Source: Rhizophagus irregularis (taxonomy: Eukaryota > Glomeromycota > Glomeromycetes > Glomerales > Glomeraceae). From it: 64,000 nt of DNA. Location: positions 2,232,001 through 2,296,000 of the forward strand of contig NC_089454.1 in NCBI RefSeq assembly GCF_026210795.1, given 5' to 3'. Each line of letters starts with the position of its first letter. Within the stretch, counting starts at the first letter, position 1. Shown here in pieces: positions 1-12,187 of the stretch. The notes under the pieces were generated by a model, which was given only the letters and a program-made list of their open reading frames with translations, searched no databases and was not told the origin of the DNA. Made by a program: the position numbers and the translations under genes.

Positions 1-850
1 CGCGTGAGTGAACAGCCCTCTCCTGTAGTTACTGGGTATCAAAACTTTTTGATGACAGTGATGAAGGTCAAAGATAGGGAGTAACGTTTAGCTGCATAAT
101 CAATAGAAGGATTAATTCGTCAACTTCAGACAAAAAAAGCAATATTTAATACAGAGTATTTTAATAATTTTTTCTTATTTAAAAATTTTATGCACAGTTT
201 ACATAATATTAATCTATTTTATTTAAATTTAATTCATCAATTGCAAAAAATAAAAATATCGATCGTGTAGCCATAGTTACTTTTTTTTAAAAAAAAAATC
301 TCATTGGATAGTTAAAAACTTAAAATTAGAGAATACAATTGTCTAATAAAACAGGAAACATGAATAATTCCAGAACTATAGCATATTTTCGGCAAAAGAA
401 TGAATTAATAAAAAGACAAACACATTCGTTACTTTGAATATCCAGTAGTTAAAATTAGAAGAGGATATTTCAATGTTTTATGCTTTAAGACCGACATGTC
501 AGTATATTGATTAAAAAAGATCTAAAGAAAAAAGATAGTCAATTTTCCGCTAAATAAAGGCTATTTGTGAATTTAGCTGAGTCCGTAGATTCATTCGAAC
601 CTTTCATTTAGAAATTTTCATTTGTTCATACTCTTTAAATTTATATGTATTATATTTTATTGTAACTTAGTATATAATCTTTATTTAAGAATCGTAATTC
701 ATACTTTGCAAGTTTAATTATCATGTGTTATATCCAATCCGTATTTTGTAATAAGTAATAAAATGTTTATACCATAATATAATATTTTTGAATTATAGAG
801 TGATACTAAATCTTAATATTTTTATACACGATTCTTGACAAACCATTTTA
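1..850. other. Intergenic, no gene recognised
   Basis: AT-rich sequence at the left edge of the window. I see no reading frame, repeat or RNA gene that I can support. Confidence 0.5.
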
Positions 851-2790
851 TTAGTTATCATTTATAATCTGAAATACTTCATATTCTTCTACAGAAAAAT
901 CATCTTCCATCTTTCTGATCTGTTTTTCATAAGAATTTTCCTGACAGTAACTTTTTTTATTTCTAAAAGAAGCTACACCTTCATGACCTCCATATATTGT
1001 AAGGTCTTTATCACCAATAAATGATGACCCGTAATGGTAACAATAACATATGGCATAATATTCATCCTTTACTCGACTAATAATATGATCTTTAATACTT
1101 TCTTTATTCATAAAAGAGAAAATAAAGCTATCTTTGGTAGTACCATAATCGCGGAAAATTCCATAATCATTTTTCCATTCAATCGGGTTATATTCTCCAA
1201 GAATTTCATTGGTATCTTTTACTTTAAATATTGTTACAGTATGAGATTGATTATCACATATTTCATGAAATCGTTTAGCTGTAAATCCATCACGAGATCC
1301 AAGAAGAATTAATTTGAATTCATATGAATTTTTTAATTCATCTGTAATTTCTAATCTATTAATCCATTTTGAAATTAATTCAGCATGTTGAGTTGTAATA
1401 ATTATTGAATCTAAGTTTTTAGAATTTTTGTCCAAAAAGTATTTAATCGTATCTTCATATAACTCTTCAGGAATAATCTTTATGCCTTATTCAAGAATTC
1501 TTTAGAAGTAAATTTAGTAAATTTAATAAAAGTAATAAATTGTTGCAAAGTATTTTTCAAGGATTTAAAATCATCATTTGAATAACATGAAGGGTCCAGG
1601 ATTTTGAGCAATACCCCATTTAAGTATATGTTCCCAAACTTGAACTTCTCCCATTTCATGATTATCATGTTGAATAAGAGAGATTAAAGCTTTTTCTGGA
1701 ATCGAAGTAAAATCACATGAACTGAAACGTTTTTCTGGATGTTTAAATATTAACTCTGTGCAAAACTTTGAAGATCCAAAAAGGAATCATTTTCAATGGT
1801 CATCTGGTATATTAGATTAAAATTTTGTTCTGTCCAGTTTTCATTGTTTTCAATCAAAAATAATTGTAAATGGGAAATTAATTCTTGAAGACTTAATTCA
1901 TTAGCGGCAACCAAGATCTTAACCAAGATCTTAATAATATCTAAAATATCATATTCTATTAAAGAAATTCTTCCTCCATAAATATACCTAAGATATAATA
2001 ATTTGTTTATTAAAAACAAAAATTTTTATTTTATAACAATTTAGACAATTTAGTTTGATATCTTCTTACCTTATAATTATTTGAAAAATATCAGGTAAAA
2101 TATTTGGTAATTTAATATGTGCTAAAGTTCCATCATTTTTCTTTTTATTAGTTGATAAAATTCTTCGCAAATGAGGAGAACGATAATTTAAAATGACCAT
2201 ATGAGCGCGAAATATTTTTACGTTCGGGTCATTACCAACTTCAATTGTAATGTCATAATATTCATCATCATCTAAAATTTCGGCACGTCTGAAATGTGTG
2301 TCAGGTTGACGGCGCAGTGTGGCGCAGTAATTTCAAAAAAAAATAAGTTAAAGATTTTCTTTTTAATGTAATATTTTCAAATTTACACACTAAATGTATT
2401 TTCATCTGTTTTACAAAATTCACTTATAAATGGAAGGAGGTTTTGGAAGTAGATTTTGACTTTAGTATATAACAACTGATTTTATCGTCTTTGCCGATCA
2501 TTTCCAAAATTGGATTTGTCGAAAAAACAGTTTTTGTTAAATAACTCGAAAATGGCCTTCTAAACCACCCGTATATTCTCTAAGTAAATTTGCAGAGCGG
2601 ACAAAAATACATCTAGTGTAGTAACTTAAAGGTTCTATTTTAAATAAAAAAAATTGCAATTTAATTTTTTTGGAAAAAATCGCTGCGCCACACTGCGCCG
2701 TCAACCTGACACACATTTCAGACGTGCAAAATTTCGAGTAAATTTTGAGATAATTTTGGTAAAAATTTATTCTCAGCCACTATTATCAAT
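851..2790 (-). pseudogene. Broken BTB-BACK-TLDc gene, interrupted by a MITE
   Basis: This is a decayed copy of the intact gene at 5090-7386. On the minus strand a BTB piece (about 2790-2040) is followed by a BACK piece (2019-1750), a middle piece (about 1770-1480) and a TLDc domain (1435-851), collinear with the neighbour. The TLDc part keeps family features such as SRDGF, FHEICD and NPIEWK. Breaks visible by comparison: a 445-bp MITE inside the BTB exon, frame changes near 1770, 1590 and 1483, a 12-bp tandem duplication in the BACK segment (about 1912-1935, giving a repeated ILVKILV stretch), and loss of about ten codons before the TLDc domain. The first four exons coding for the beta-trefoil domain are not found upstream. 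The TLDc exon alone is open for 194 codons, so a short product cannot be fully excluded, but a pseudogene is much more likely. Confidence 0.8.
2283..2727. mobile_element. Mutator-type MITE, 445 bp, 9-bp target duplication
   Basis: The ends are perfect 45-bp inverted repeats (2283-2327 and 2683-2727), starting GCACGTCTGAAATGTG. The element is flanked by a direct 9-bp duplication AAAATTTCG (2274-2282 and 2728-2736). The intact paralog near 6535-6545 has this site once and no insert, so the insertion point is confirmed by comparison. Long terminal repeats plus a 9-bp duplication fit Mutator-like elements. There is no room for a transposase, so it is a non-autonomous copy. Identical repeats at both ends suggest a fairly recent insertion. 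A relative lies at 13938-14506. Confidence 0.9.
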
Positions 2791-4740
2791 TTCAAAATAA
2801 AGAGTATAAGATTTTGCCAATCTTTAATGGTTTCAGATTCGAATTTACTTATAGCATAAGATTATGAGTCATGAACTCATGATACTAAAATTGCCGAAAT
2901 TGAGAATAGCAACCAGTGCGCATGTAACACCCTAATTTTTGTTATTATGATTGATATAATAAAAATTGTGGCACAGCTTACTTATTGAATATATAGTATA
3001 TATATATATATTAAAATCGGTTAAATTAATTTTAATTGGTTAAAATTGATGATTTTTAAATTGTAATTCCGGCCAAAATTTTCTTAATTCTGGCCAAATA
3101 CATAATTCCGGCCTAAATTTAATTAAATTTAGAAAAATACATGTCAAATGTAACATTATATTTATATAATATAACACTTTAATTTAAAAAGCAAAATAAA
3201 CTTATTGATCATTTCTACAGATTTATTAAAAAAAAATTCATTACTCAAACTGAGTTTTCAAGTTGGATCTTCATTTGAAATTAATGTTTTTTTATATTAC
3301 AAATAAAAGAAAATAAAGTTTCGAAAATCTATACCATTACGTAAAACATCAATAGCTTCACGAATATCAAACGAAAATTAACAAAATTCAATACACAATT
3401 AGTTTCGACCCCACTGAACAATTCACACTTAATACACAAAGGCGATTCTCTTATAACCAAAGTACCTAAATTACGCTCTGAATGTATTAAATGAATAGAT
3501 AATAAATAAACGTTAATATTTCCATAAGTACTGATTAAAAACTTATGAAAATTGAAATACATATGGAATCGACCTCATTGAACAATTATCACTTAATACA
3601 CGAAGGTGATTATCTTATGACCAAAGTGTCTAAATTACGTTCTGAAGTAACTGATTGTGTGCAAAAAATTGAAATTAATTGTGTTATGAATAACATCAGT
3701 AGCTTCATAAATATTGGCTAACATTTCGTATAAATTGAAATTCAAGTAGTTTCGACCTCGCTGAACAATTTTCACTTAATAAACAAAGGCGATTTGCTTA
3801 TGAATAAAGTGCCTAAATACGCTCTAAAATTACTAAACGGAAAAAATAACAAATTTAAAGTTAGCATTGTTATAAAAATACAAATAACTTAACAAACTAT
3901 TAAATGAAATTTAATGAAAATTGAGTTGCAAGTAGTTTTGATATCGCTGAACAATTTTTACTTAATATATAAAGGTGATATGTTTATGTCAAAATTGCTA
4001 AAACTACTACTTTAAAAAAATTTGCGTACTTAAGAAATAATATAAAATTTTGATTTTTTAAAGTTTATGCAAAATCTGTTTGAATAACCAATATTGGAAG
4101 CTTAGAAAAACTTTCTTTTCTCGCAAAATTACATATATTTATGTTGTTAAAACTACATTTTTCTTCTTACCTTTAAAAGGATCTCAAAAAAAGTGTGTTT
4201 TTTAAAATAAACTACATGTATATGTAAGAAAAAAAAAATTATTAGTAAAACGAAAAACTAATTTAAGAAACTGATAGAGCACATGATAATCTATTAAATT
4301 ACTTTATTTGGTATGGTGTTGTATATTATAATTGATGATTAATTGTTAAATGATGTAATTCAATTATGGTTACACAAAATTGTATTATTATAAAATTGAT
4401 CTACATGTTACATACGCGGTGACTGATAGGTAAAAAACATGGCCGGAATTAAAATCGAATAATTATGGCCTAATCAGGAAATTTATTTTAATTTCAGCTT
4501 AGTTAGTTATTCAACCGTTAAAATTACAAACACAAAGAATCATTATGACTACATCATTCTTTTTACAACAATTGCATTAAGTAATAAAGCAAACTAGAAC
4601 TTATAATTATAATATTAATAATATTTTTTCAATAAAAATTTAAACACTTTATATTTATGTTATCATTTCTGAAGTAGCATGTTATTTAAATAAAAGTCTT
4701 ATACCATATATACCCAGAAGTAAAAAAAATTGTAAAAATT
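2791..4740. other. Intergenic with decayed repeats
   Basis: No gene recognised. The stretch has a TA run near 2993-3010, several copies of the word ATTCCGGCC or its complement (3067, 3112, 4442), and the decayed tandem repeat listed separately. The CCGGCC words at both edges may mark the ends of an old element, but I could not define its termini. Confidence 0.4.
3395..4010. repeat. Four decayed tandem copies of a roughly 165-185 bp unit
   Basis: A core of about 80 bp beginning near GACCTCGCTGAACAATT and running through ACTTAATA, AAAGGCGAT and CTAAATTACGCTCT recurs at about 3405, 3568, 3750 and 3935. Spacing is 164, 183 and 186 bp. Copies differ by many substitutions, so the array is old. Short reading frames here are artefacts of the repeat. 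Confidence 0.75.
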
Positions 4741-4744
4741 GTGA

Positions 4745-4910
4745 ATTAAAAAATTTCAGGTAAGCTATTTGATGTGTCAAAGTTCATCATTTTTCCTTTT
4801 ATAGTTGACAAAATCTTTCACAGATAGAACTACATGAGCATGAAATAAATTTGCAAGTGGGTCATTACCAACTTCAATAGATAAATAATAATGTTCATAA
4901 TAAGTAAACT
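4745..4910 (-). pseudogene. BTB-domain exon fragment
   Basis: On the minus strand this stretch matches the 3' part of the BTB exon of the neighbouring gene (compare 6340-6530): the words for the VGNDP segment (GTCATTACCAACTTCAAT on the plus strand), the FHAH segment and the exon end are all recognisable. It has no open frame of useful length and no partner exons, so it is a relic of a third BTB copy. Confidence 0.7.
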
Positions 4911-5089
4911 TTGGAATAATTTAAACTTTATCACTGATTTTGTAAGTACATTGCTACCCTTTTATAACAATTTAAGATTTGGTTGGATTAGTTCTAATTT
5001 TAATAAATATATAAATTATTGAAGAGTACACAGGTGAAAATTTATTTACTTAGCAGTTAAAGTTTGAAATTTTACAAATAAGAAATTCA

Positions 5090-7386
5090 TTAATAAATTT
5101 TCATCACTTGAAATATTTCACATTCTTCAATAGAAAATCTATCTTCAGTTTCTCTAATAGATCTTTCATAAGAATTTTTACGAACGTGACAATAATTACA
5201 AAATGTACTAATATCCAATCCCCATATAATAAGATCACCGTTACCAAATGACGGTCCATAATAAGATCTATTGTTTATAGCATATTGATTATCATTTATA
5301 CGACTTAAAACATAATTATCATTTCTATCTTTATTATTAAAAGAAAATATAAAACTATCTTTAGTATAACTGTATCTATCAGCGGATTTCCACTCAATTG
5401 GATTATATCCTCCAATAATTTCGTTATTGCCTTTCACCTTAGCGATTATTACGGTGTGAGATTGAAGATCACAAATTTCATGAAATTTATAAGGAGAAAA
5501 TCCATCACGAGATCCGCGGAACAATAATTTAAATTCATATGGAGAATCTAACTCTTCATTAATTTCTAATCTATCAATCCATTCTGATATTATTTTAGCA
5601 TGTTGATATGTAATAATATTAGAATCAATATCACTTGAAGCTACAATTCTAAATGTACGAGGGTTTGATTCACCTTTCTTGTTATCAGGATCCAAATAAC
5701 TCAATAATAATCCTTTACGTAATTCTTTTGGCAAAACTCTTTTATAAGGAAATACTTTATCCGCAAATTCTTTAGAAGTTAAATTATAGAATCTAATAAA
5801 TGGGATGCATTGATGTAAGGTATTCTTTAAAGTATTGAAATCTTCCTTTGAATAGTTCATAAGGTCAGATGGAAGTTCTGGATTTTGAGAAATTCCCCAT
5901 TTAAGTACATATTCCCAAATTCGAATTTCACTCATTTGAAGATTATCAGACTGAATAACTGAAGTCAAAAGCTTTTCCGGAATCGATATGAAATGTTGCG
6001 ATTTGAATATCTTATCAGGTTCATTAGATATTAAATTATTACAATATTTTTGAAGATCCAAGAAAGAATCATTTTCAAAGCTTGTTCGATATATCAAATT
6101 AAAATTTTGTTCTATCCAGTTTGTTTTGTTTTCAATTAAAAAGGATTGTATATAGGTGATTAATTCCTGAAGATTTAGTTCATTAGCAGCAACTAGTAAT
6201 TTAATTATATCTGAAGAATCACACTCTTTTAAAGAGAGCCTTCCGCTATAAATGTATCTAAAATAGAAACAACTTTTGAGATGAAGGTATATTAATAAAA
6301 AAATTTTTAATTTATTTCGACTAATTTTTACCTTAAAATTATTTCAAAAATATCAGGTAAAATATTAGGTAGTTTAATATGCATCAAAGTTCCATCATTT
6401 TTCTTTTTGTTAGCTGAAAAAATTCTTCGTAGGTAAGAAGAACGATAATTTAAAATTGCCATATGAGCGTGAAATATTTTCACATGGGGATCATTACCAA
6501 CTTCAATATTAATATCATAATACTCGTCATCATTCAAAATTTCAAGGAAATTTTGTGATAATTTTGGTAAAAATTTACAATTATCAATAATGCACTCTAC
6601 TATATTTTCAACAAGTGAAACATCATTCCACTTTTCTAAAATGAATTGTTGATTCCCACCACCATGCTTGTAACACAAGATGATAGGGGTATGGTTATCG
6701 CATTTTCCTCCCTATAAATAAAAATACAAGTATTAGGAAAATGAATTAAAAATTAGTATTGTCACAATTTCTAATATTTCAAATAAAATAATTTCAATAG
6801 AATATTTACTGTAACATCAAGGACGAATTTTCGATTAGATTTCAAACTGATAGTATTGTCCTTGTAGTCATAATCCCATTCTTGAGCGGTAGAAGGTACG
6901 TATTTTTCATGTTGAATAATTTGCGCACCTTTATATAAAAATTGAAAAAAATAAATTGTGGAATACGTGAATTAAACATATTAAATTTTACTAAACATAT
7001 TACTCACAATCTCCGATTTTCACTTGATTAGTAAAAAAAAAAAGAATTTAGAAATTATAATATTTGATTTTCAATAATTCATTCATATTGTTTCTTACTT
7101 TCGGCGATAGAAAGCACGAGACCAGACCTTTTGTTGGTAATATATCCGCCATTAAAATACCAGAGTTGTGTATCAACCTAATAGAATAGAGAGAAATAGA
7201 ATACATTAATAAAATAAAGTAGTACCACATTTATTTATTAGAATATTAAATGTAACACTTTACGGTAGGGTCAAGCTCGGATTTTTTAGTAAATTGGACG
7301 ATTTTGGCACCATTTGAAATATTCCCACCTTCAACTTCGAGAGCCAATTGAGAATGTCGTGCAATAATCCAATAATAATTAGTCAT
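5090..7386 (-). CDS. Beta-trefoil (ricin B-like) - BTB - BACK - TLDc protein
   Basis: Six-exon model of 627 aa: 7386-7264, 7177-7099, 7022-7008, 6928-6810, 6711-6332, 6257-5090. All introns have GT..AG ends and the frame is continuous to the stop. Residues 1 to about 140 form a beta-trefoil of ricin B type, with QLW, QEW and QQF motifs and a GAQIIQ-like turn. A BTB/POZ domain follows (about 165-250; DINIEVG, FHAH, IFEIILRYIYSG), then BACK (about 255-380) and a C-terminal TLDc domain (about 430-627; SRDGF, FHEICD, NPIEWK, DSFIFSF). BTB-BACK proteins of this kind often act as Cullin-3 substrate adaptors and TLDc domains are tied to oxidative-stress protection or V-ATPase binding; which applies here is inference. 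There is no signal peptide, so a cytosolic protein is expected. The third exon is only 15 nt. The start at 7386 is the first ATG of the trefoil frame. Broken and fragmentary copies lie just downstream. Confidence 0.85.
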
Positions 7387-8312
7387 TTTTTAAAACAATT
7401 CAATAAAAAAGTTGTTTCTGCAAAGGAATTGTTTGAAAATACCCGAATAGGTATTTTATTTCGGTGAACGGTAAATCATTTAGCCAATTACACAAATCAC
7501 AAGTTGTCACGTTGATTAATGTCAATCATGCCAATTAGCAGTTAGAGGGATCAGTAGGTGAGTAGGGATTATAACCACAAGTTAAAATTTCCGCTTTGTT
7601 TTATTGTGAGAGATCAATTACAAGCATGTGAATTTAGTATGAATGATTAATACTGTAGATTAGTTAAACAATGATATTATTCAGTTGAAATTAGAAATTT
7701 TTAGAAATAGAAAAAAAGCTTTGGATGTAAAATAAATTTTTAAAATAATTAATTTTTAATGTATGTAAAGGAATTATTTAATAAATTCTTATTATATAAA
7801 ATTACTTACCTTATTTGTTCTGAAATTTTTTTATTACCACAACTAGAAATGTATAGGGATAGCAGCAGTCATAGTTATTAACCGTCCATGAGACCATGAC
7901 CATTAACCGTCCATTTCCTGGCCGTTGACCATTTTGACTGACCACCTGACCGACCGTGATCGTTGCCATCCCTAGAAATGTGTTTATCGTCATTCTTCTC
8001 TGAATATCTGATATAATGACATAATAAATGATTTTTTCTTCTGACATTTGTTAAGCAGGAGATAAACTGAAGTACAATTTTTCTATATAAAATCATTTCA
8101 ACATAATAGTTACACAGCTATTTAAGGATAACTCCTGGTTGCACTAGAGATAAAGCACATTGAAATCTAAAAATTGAATTTAATATCCTCTTTAAGAGCC
8201 TGCCAAATAGCAGTTCTCAGGCAGCAGCTTTGCAAGAAGACTTTGGAGGTTAGTGTCTTTCTTACTATGTTTATTATATGTACACATTATATATCATGCT
8301 CTGCAGTCATTA

Positions 8313-8540
8313 ATACTAAGCAATTTGTTGCACAAATCAACATAAGTTGTTGCCTGAAAGAAAATATATTATGGTCTAGAATTATAGGTCCCATTGTAAT
8401 CTGCTTTGGTAGAACTATTGATATTATTATCTTATGAGTGTTATGACCCTATAGTCTTGTTCTAAGTAATTTTTTACACAAGTTAACTCATATTGTTGCC
8501 TGAAATAAGAAGTATATTATAGTCTGACTAAGTAGCTATT
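8313..8540. repeat. Degenerate direct duplication, about 75 bp, 145 bp apart
   Basis: The stretch from 8319 (AAGCAATTTGTTGCACAAAT, then GTTGTTGCCTGAAA, TATATTATGGTCTAGA) recurs from 8464 (AAGTAATTTTTTACACAAGT, then ATTGTTGCCTGAAA, TATATTATAGTCTGAC). It is an old local duplication with no recognised coding content. Confidence 0.6.
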
Positions 8541-9829
8541 AATCAAGCTATCTATGATTTCTTCTTTGGCAAAATATATCTCATATATTTTTCATAATAA
8601 GATCATATGAAAAGTCTTGGTCTAACTTTTCTTTTATATTTTCACCAAATACTCTGATAAAGATTTCACAAATACTTCATTAATGAAAGAGCATTTTACA
8701 AATTAAAATCACTTGCCATTTCAGATTGAGTATATAATAAAGTATGTAAATTATTATTTTTTGATCTTATTAATATGTTTAACATGATTATATGGTGTTT
8801 ATGATTTTTTTTTATTGTTAGCATGCTATTAAAATTATTACTTTACAAGAAATTGGGCAAGCTGAAGAGCAGATGTCAAAATAACTCAAAAAAATGTGAA
8901 AATAACATAAAAAAAGAAAGGAGATTCTTGCATTTTTTTTATTAGCTAGAAGTTGAGAATCAGTGGGACTAATTATTTTGTATTTAATACTTTATTGATG
9001 GACAGATCAAACAAACCCTCTCAAACAAAATAACAAAGTATAGATAATTACTTCACAGTTACTCCTTCTCAATATGAGCAGGGTCAATACCACCACACTA
9101 AATTTTTTCATGTGATATTTATCAGGTGCTTCTATACCATTTTGGATTAACAACAATGCAACAATGCAGTAATAAGATTTCAAAAGAGCAAGAGTTTTCA
9201 GATTTAGAGAGGAATTAAGAAAAAGTAGATGCAATTTTCTGCTATAATTGTTAAGTTTGGATACTAGTATTATCATTTTGCTAATTGATTTTTACTAGAG
9301 TAATAAACAAAATTATCAAGAGGAAAATAGAAAAGGTATATTCTGGATTGTTGCCTTTATATAAAAATCAGTCTCATAAAAATATTTCTAAAAATTGTTA
9401 TATAGAAGGTGGTATTTCCAAAGATGACTTTATGAAATTGCCATCAATGTAATATGAATATATAGAAGCTGTTCTTTCAAATACTGTATAACATATTCAT
9501 GATTGTGGCAATGTTATTTGCTGCCATTTTTTAAGTTGATTAACTATATATTAAAAGACTAAATAAAATTTAGTACAAATAATGGCACTTAAGGAAGTAT
9601 AAAGTTACATACTGGTGAAGAACTGAAAATACCATTGATTACAGATGGAATATTAGCAATATATGTGTTCAATCAAAAATGAAACAATGGTAACTTTCTC
9701 TTTATTAAAGTTGTTAATAAATCAAGTACATTCATTGAGAGGATCATTATTCTCAAAAACGAGAGATAATTTTCATAACTTATAGAAAGAGGAATTTGCC
9801 AACAATTAACACAAGTGCTAGTCCTTTAA

Positions 9830-9960
9830 AAATTATTGCGGATTGGAAAAAAAAGCAAGAAGTAGCAAATTGTTATGGGAAGTTCCTTTCATATGGATAT
9901 GGCTCATGGGAGATAAGACCTACCATTCATCCAAATATGTTGAAGAAATACATAAGCAAG
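9830..9960 (+). pseudogene. Possible protein-kinase C-lobe relic
   Basis: A frame near 9868 reads LLWEVPF, and after a frame change at about 9910 it reads EIRPTIHP. These resemble the (M/L)WE(I/V)..G.PF and G.RPTI words of the TKL kinases elsewhere in this window. The match is short and broken, so the call is tentative. Confidence 0.25.
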
Positions 9961-12187
9961 ATCTGTTGATATAGTCCTATTAATATGTTTATATTTTCTA
10001 AATGCTGAAAACTTTTAAGTTACTACAATATTATAGATACATTTTATTACTATTTATCAAGCCCAATTTTTTTGACATTATTTTATAATCATTATACCAT
10101 ACATATAATTAGATAATATAAATATATACCCCATATATGTTAACATAAATTTTATATTGAAAGCGCAACATTGATATAATATATCATAATTGTCAAGTAT
10201 TACATAATTACTTTTTTATTCTTTATATTAACATATTTATTAGTATAAACCAAATATATTGCAAAAGTATTATGCTAAACATATTAAATTCATTATATAT
10301 ATATATTTAACAATATAAATAAAAATAAGCATTACACTAAGCATGTTACCCTTCTTTATACTGCTAATATCAAAAAAATAAAATATCTTATTATTTGTGA
10401 TTCTGTGTAATTTATATATATGCCACCTTTGAATTGCTGTTGACATGTTAACTTGATTAGAAACATTCTTTTGAGTTGGATTCAGAATTATCAAACCATT
10501 AGTTAAATAACCCAATTCCTTTACTTGTTGTAAAATATGATGATTATTCCCATTTTAAGTTGTTCAAACAAGATACTTCATATTTTAAATGTACAAAAAT
10601 GCTTCTTTTAAAAACTTCTTTAAGAGGTTAATGATTATTGAGGTTTCAAAAATATCTTTGAAAAAATTATCAGTAATATATAGTAAGATATAATGATATT
10701 ACATTTTTACTTTCAATACTAAAAAAATACATTTCAAATTAATTACTAGTTATTTTTGATATTTACTTACAACAAAATACTTATTTATTAATTTTGATAT
10801 ACCTATCAGTATAAACTAAAAACTAAGATCATTATTAAAGTGGGAATGATGTTGTACCATATGTTCTAAATCATATAATTTTATAATTTTGATAGTTTCA
10901 CTATTTTTTCCTTGTTTAGATAATAGAATTTGGCAAATGCATCTAAACCAGGGCTTTGACTTTGCATAAACATCACTTTCATTTCCTTGCACATATCAGA
11001 AGCATGCTCACTTGTAATTTATTTATAATAGCTTCTTTATTATTGGATAAATAAATGTTCTCTTGTTAATCCTATTATTGGAATTTCAGATGAAAGCCAT
11101 GTTTATTTATCATCATTATAATAACATTTGCCAATTTTATTCAATTGTACTTGTTGATTGTTAATATTTTCTTGAATGTTTTTAGTGAGGATTTGTATGG
11201 TTCTTTCTCATCTCAGCAGATATTTGGATTGAGATTTTTTAACAGATACCTGAAGGATCCTAAAGAATCTTTAAACATGTATGTTTTCACATTATACAGT
11301 ATATATTTATATTTTTCAATACTATTATTTATTTATTCACATACTCAATATACTCATTATTTATTTATTATTATTATTTTAGTTATGAAGTATTTTATTG
11401 ATCTCTTAAATTGTAAAAAAAAATCTAAATTTAAAATTTTGAATTTTTATTTTTCAAGATATTTCAAGATCCGGTAATCATAAAAATCATAAAAAGATAA
11501 AATTTAGTTTGTTAGAATTCTCTTGTTAAAACACAACTAATGATATTTCTAGAATTTTCTAGAAATTTAAAAATACTTTTTCATGTAATAACTATAAAAC
11601 CCATTAGACATATTAAATGATATTAATTTTATATTTCTAGAGCCAATAGATGGATAAAAAAAAATACATTTTTTTTTACTGTAGTGGCATAAAAAATGTG
11701 TTTCATTATTTCAGCAAAGTGAAAATTGTCTTTTTAATTAATAATAAAAATACTTATTTATTAGAATGACCTTTCTTTGGTTTGAACGAAAATGATCAGC
11801 TGATTCGGTTCATATGCACTGAGTCTGCAAATCCACAATTTTAAAAAAGATAATAATTAAAAAAAAGCACATATATTAATGAATTCTTTGCATAAATCTA
11901 AATTGTTAAAATCAATTAATTATCTGGATAAATTATCCAGCCAAATGATTGGTTAAACTGATTGGTATTTATCCAGATTGAACCAATAAACTTAAAATTG
12001 GGATATCCTAATATAAACTTACATTTTTATAAAAGATTTTTATTTCAAAAAAAAATACAACATAATAATATAAAGTAAAAACATAAAACATAATGCATAA
12101 TAATAAATAATAAAATAAATAAAATAAAATAAAAAATAGTAAATAAAATAAAATAAACCCTAAAGCTATTTATAATAAACCATTAGT

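Larger units (their letters stand above)
7387..12187. other. Long gene-poor stretch
   Basis: No gene that I can support in 4.8 kb. It contains a TGACC-rich patch at 7870-7970, a degenerate duplication (8313-8540), a possible kinase relic (9830-9960) and A/T-rich filler. A minus-strand patch at 10860-10990 has a short coding-like frame (SEHASDMCKE) of unknown family. A perfect 17-bp palindrome, CTGGATAAATTATCCAG, lies at 11924-11940. Confidence 0.4.

Noticed and set aside
585-600. TTCGAACC as a tRNA T-arm box
   Set aside because: No matching A box, acceptor stem or anticodon arm could be laid out around it.
1034-1312. Plus-strand frame of 92 codons
   Set aside because: It is the reverse-strand shadow of the TLDc coding segment.
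3395-4010. CRISPR-like array
   Set aside because: Repeat units are 165-185 bp and diverged, with no short fixed repeat and unique spacers; the organism is a eukaryote.
6676-6678. A TTG start for the BTB protein at 6678
   Set aside because: The frame is open upstream to a good acceptor at 6712 and continues through four in-frame exons to an ATG at 7386.
11924-11940. Perfect 17-bp palindrome CTGGATAAATTATCCAG as a regulatory site
   Set aside because: Single occurrence, AT-rich, not at a fixed distance from a gene; likely chance or a relic of a foldback element.
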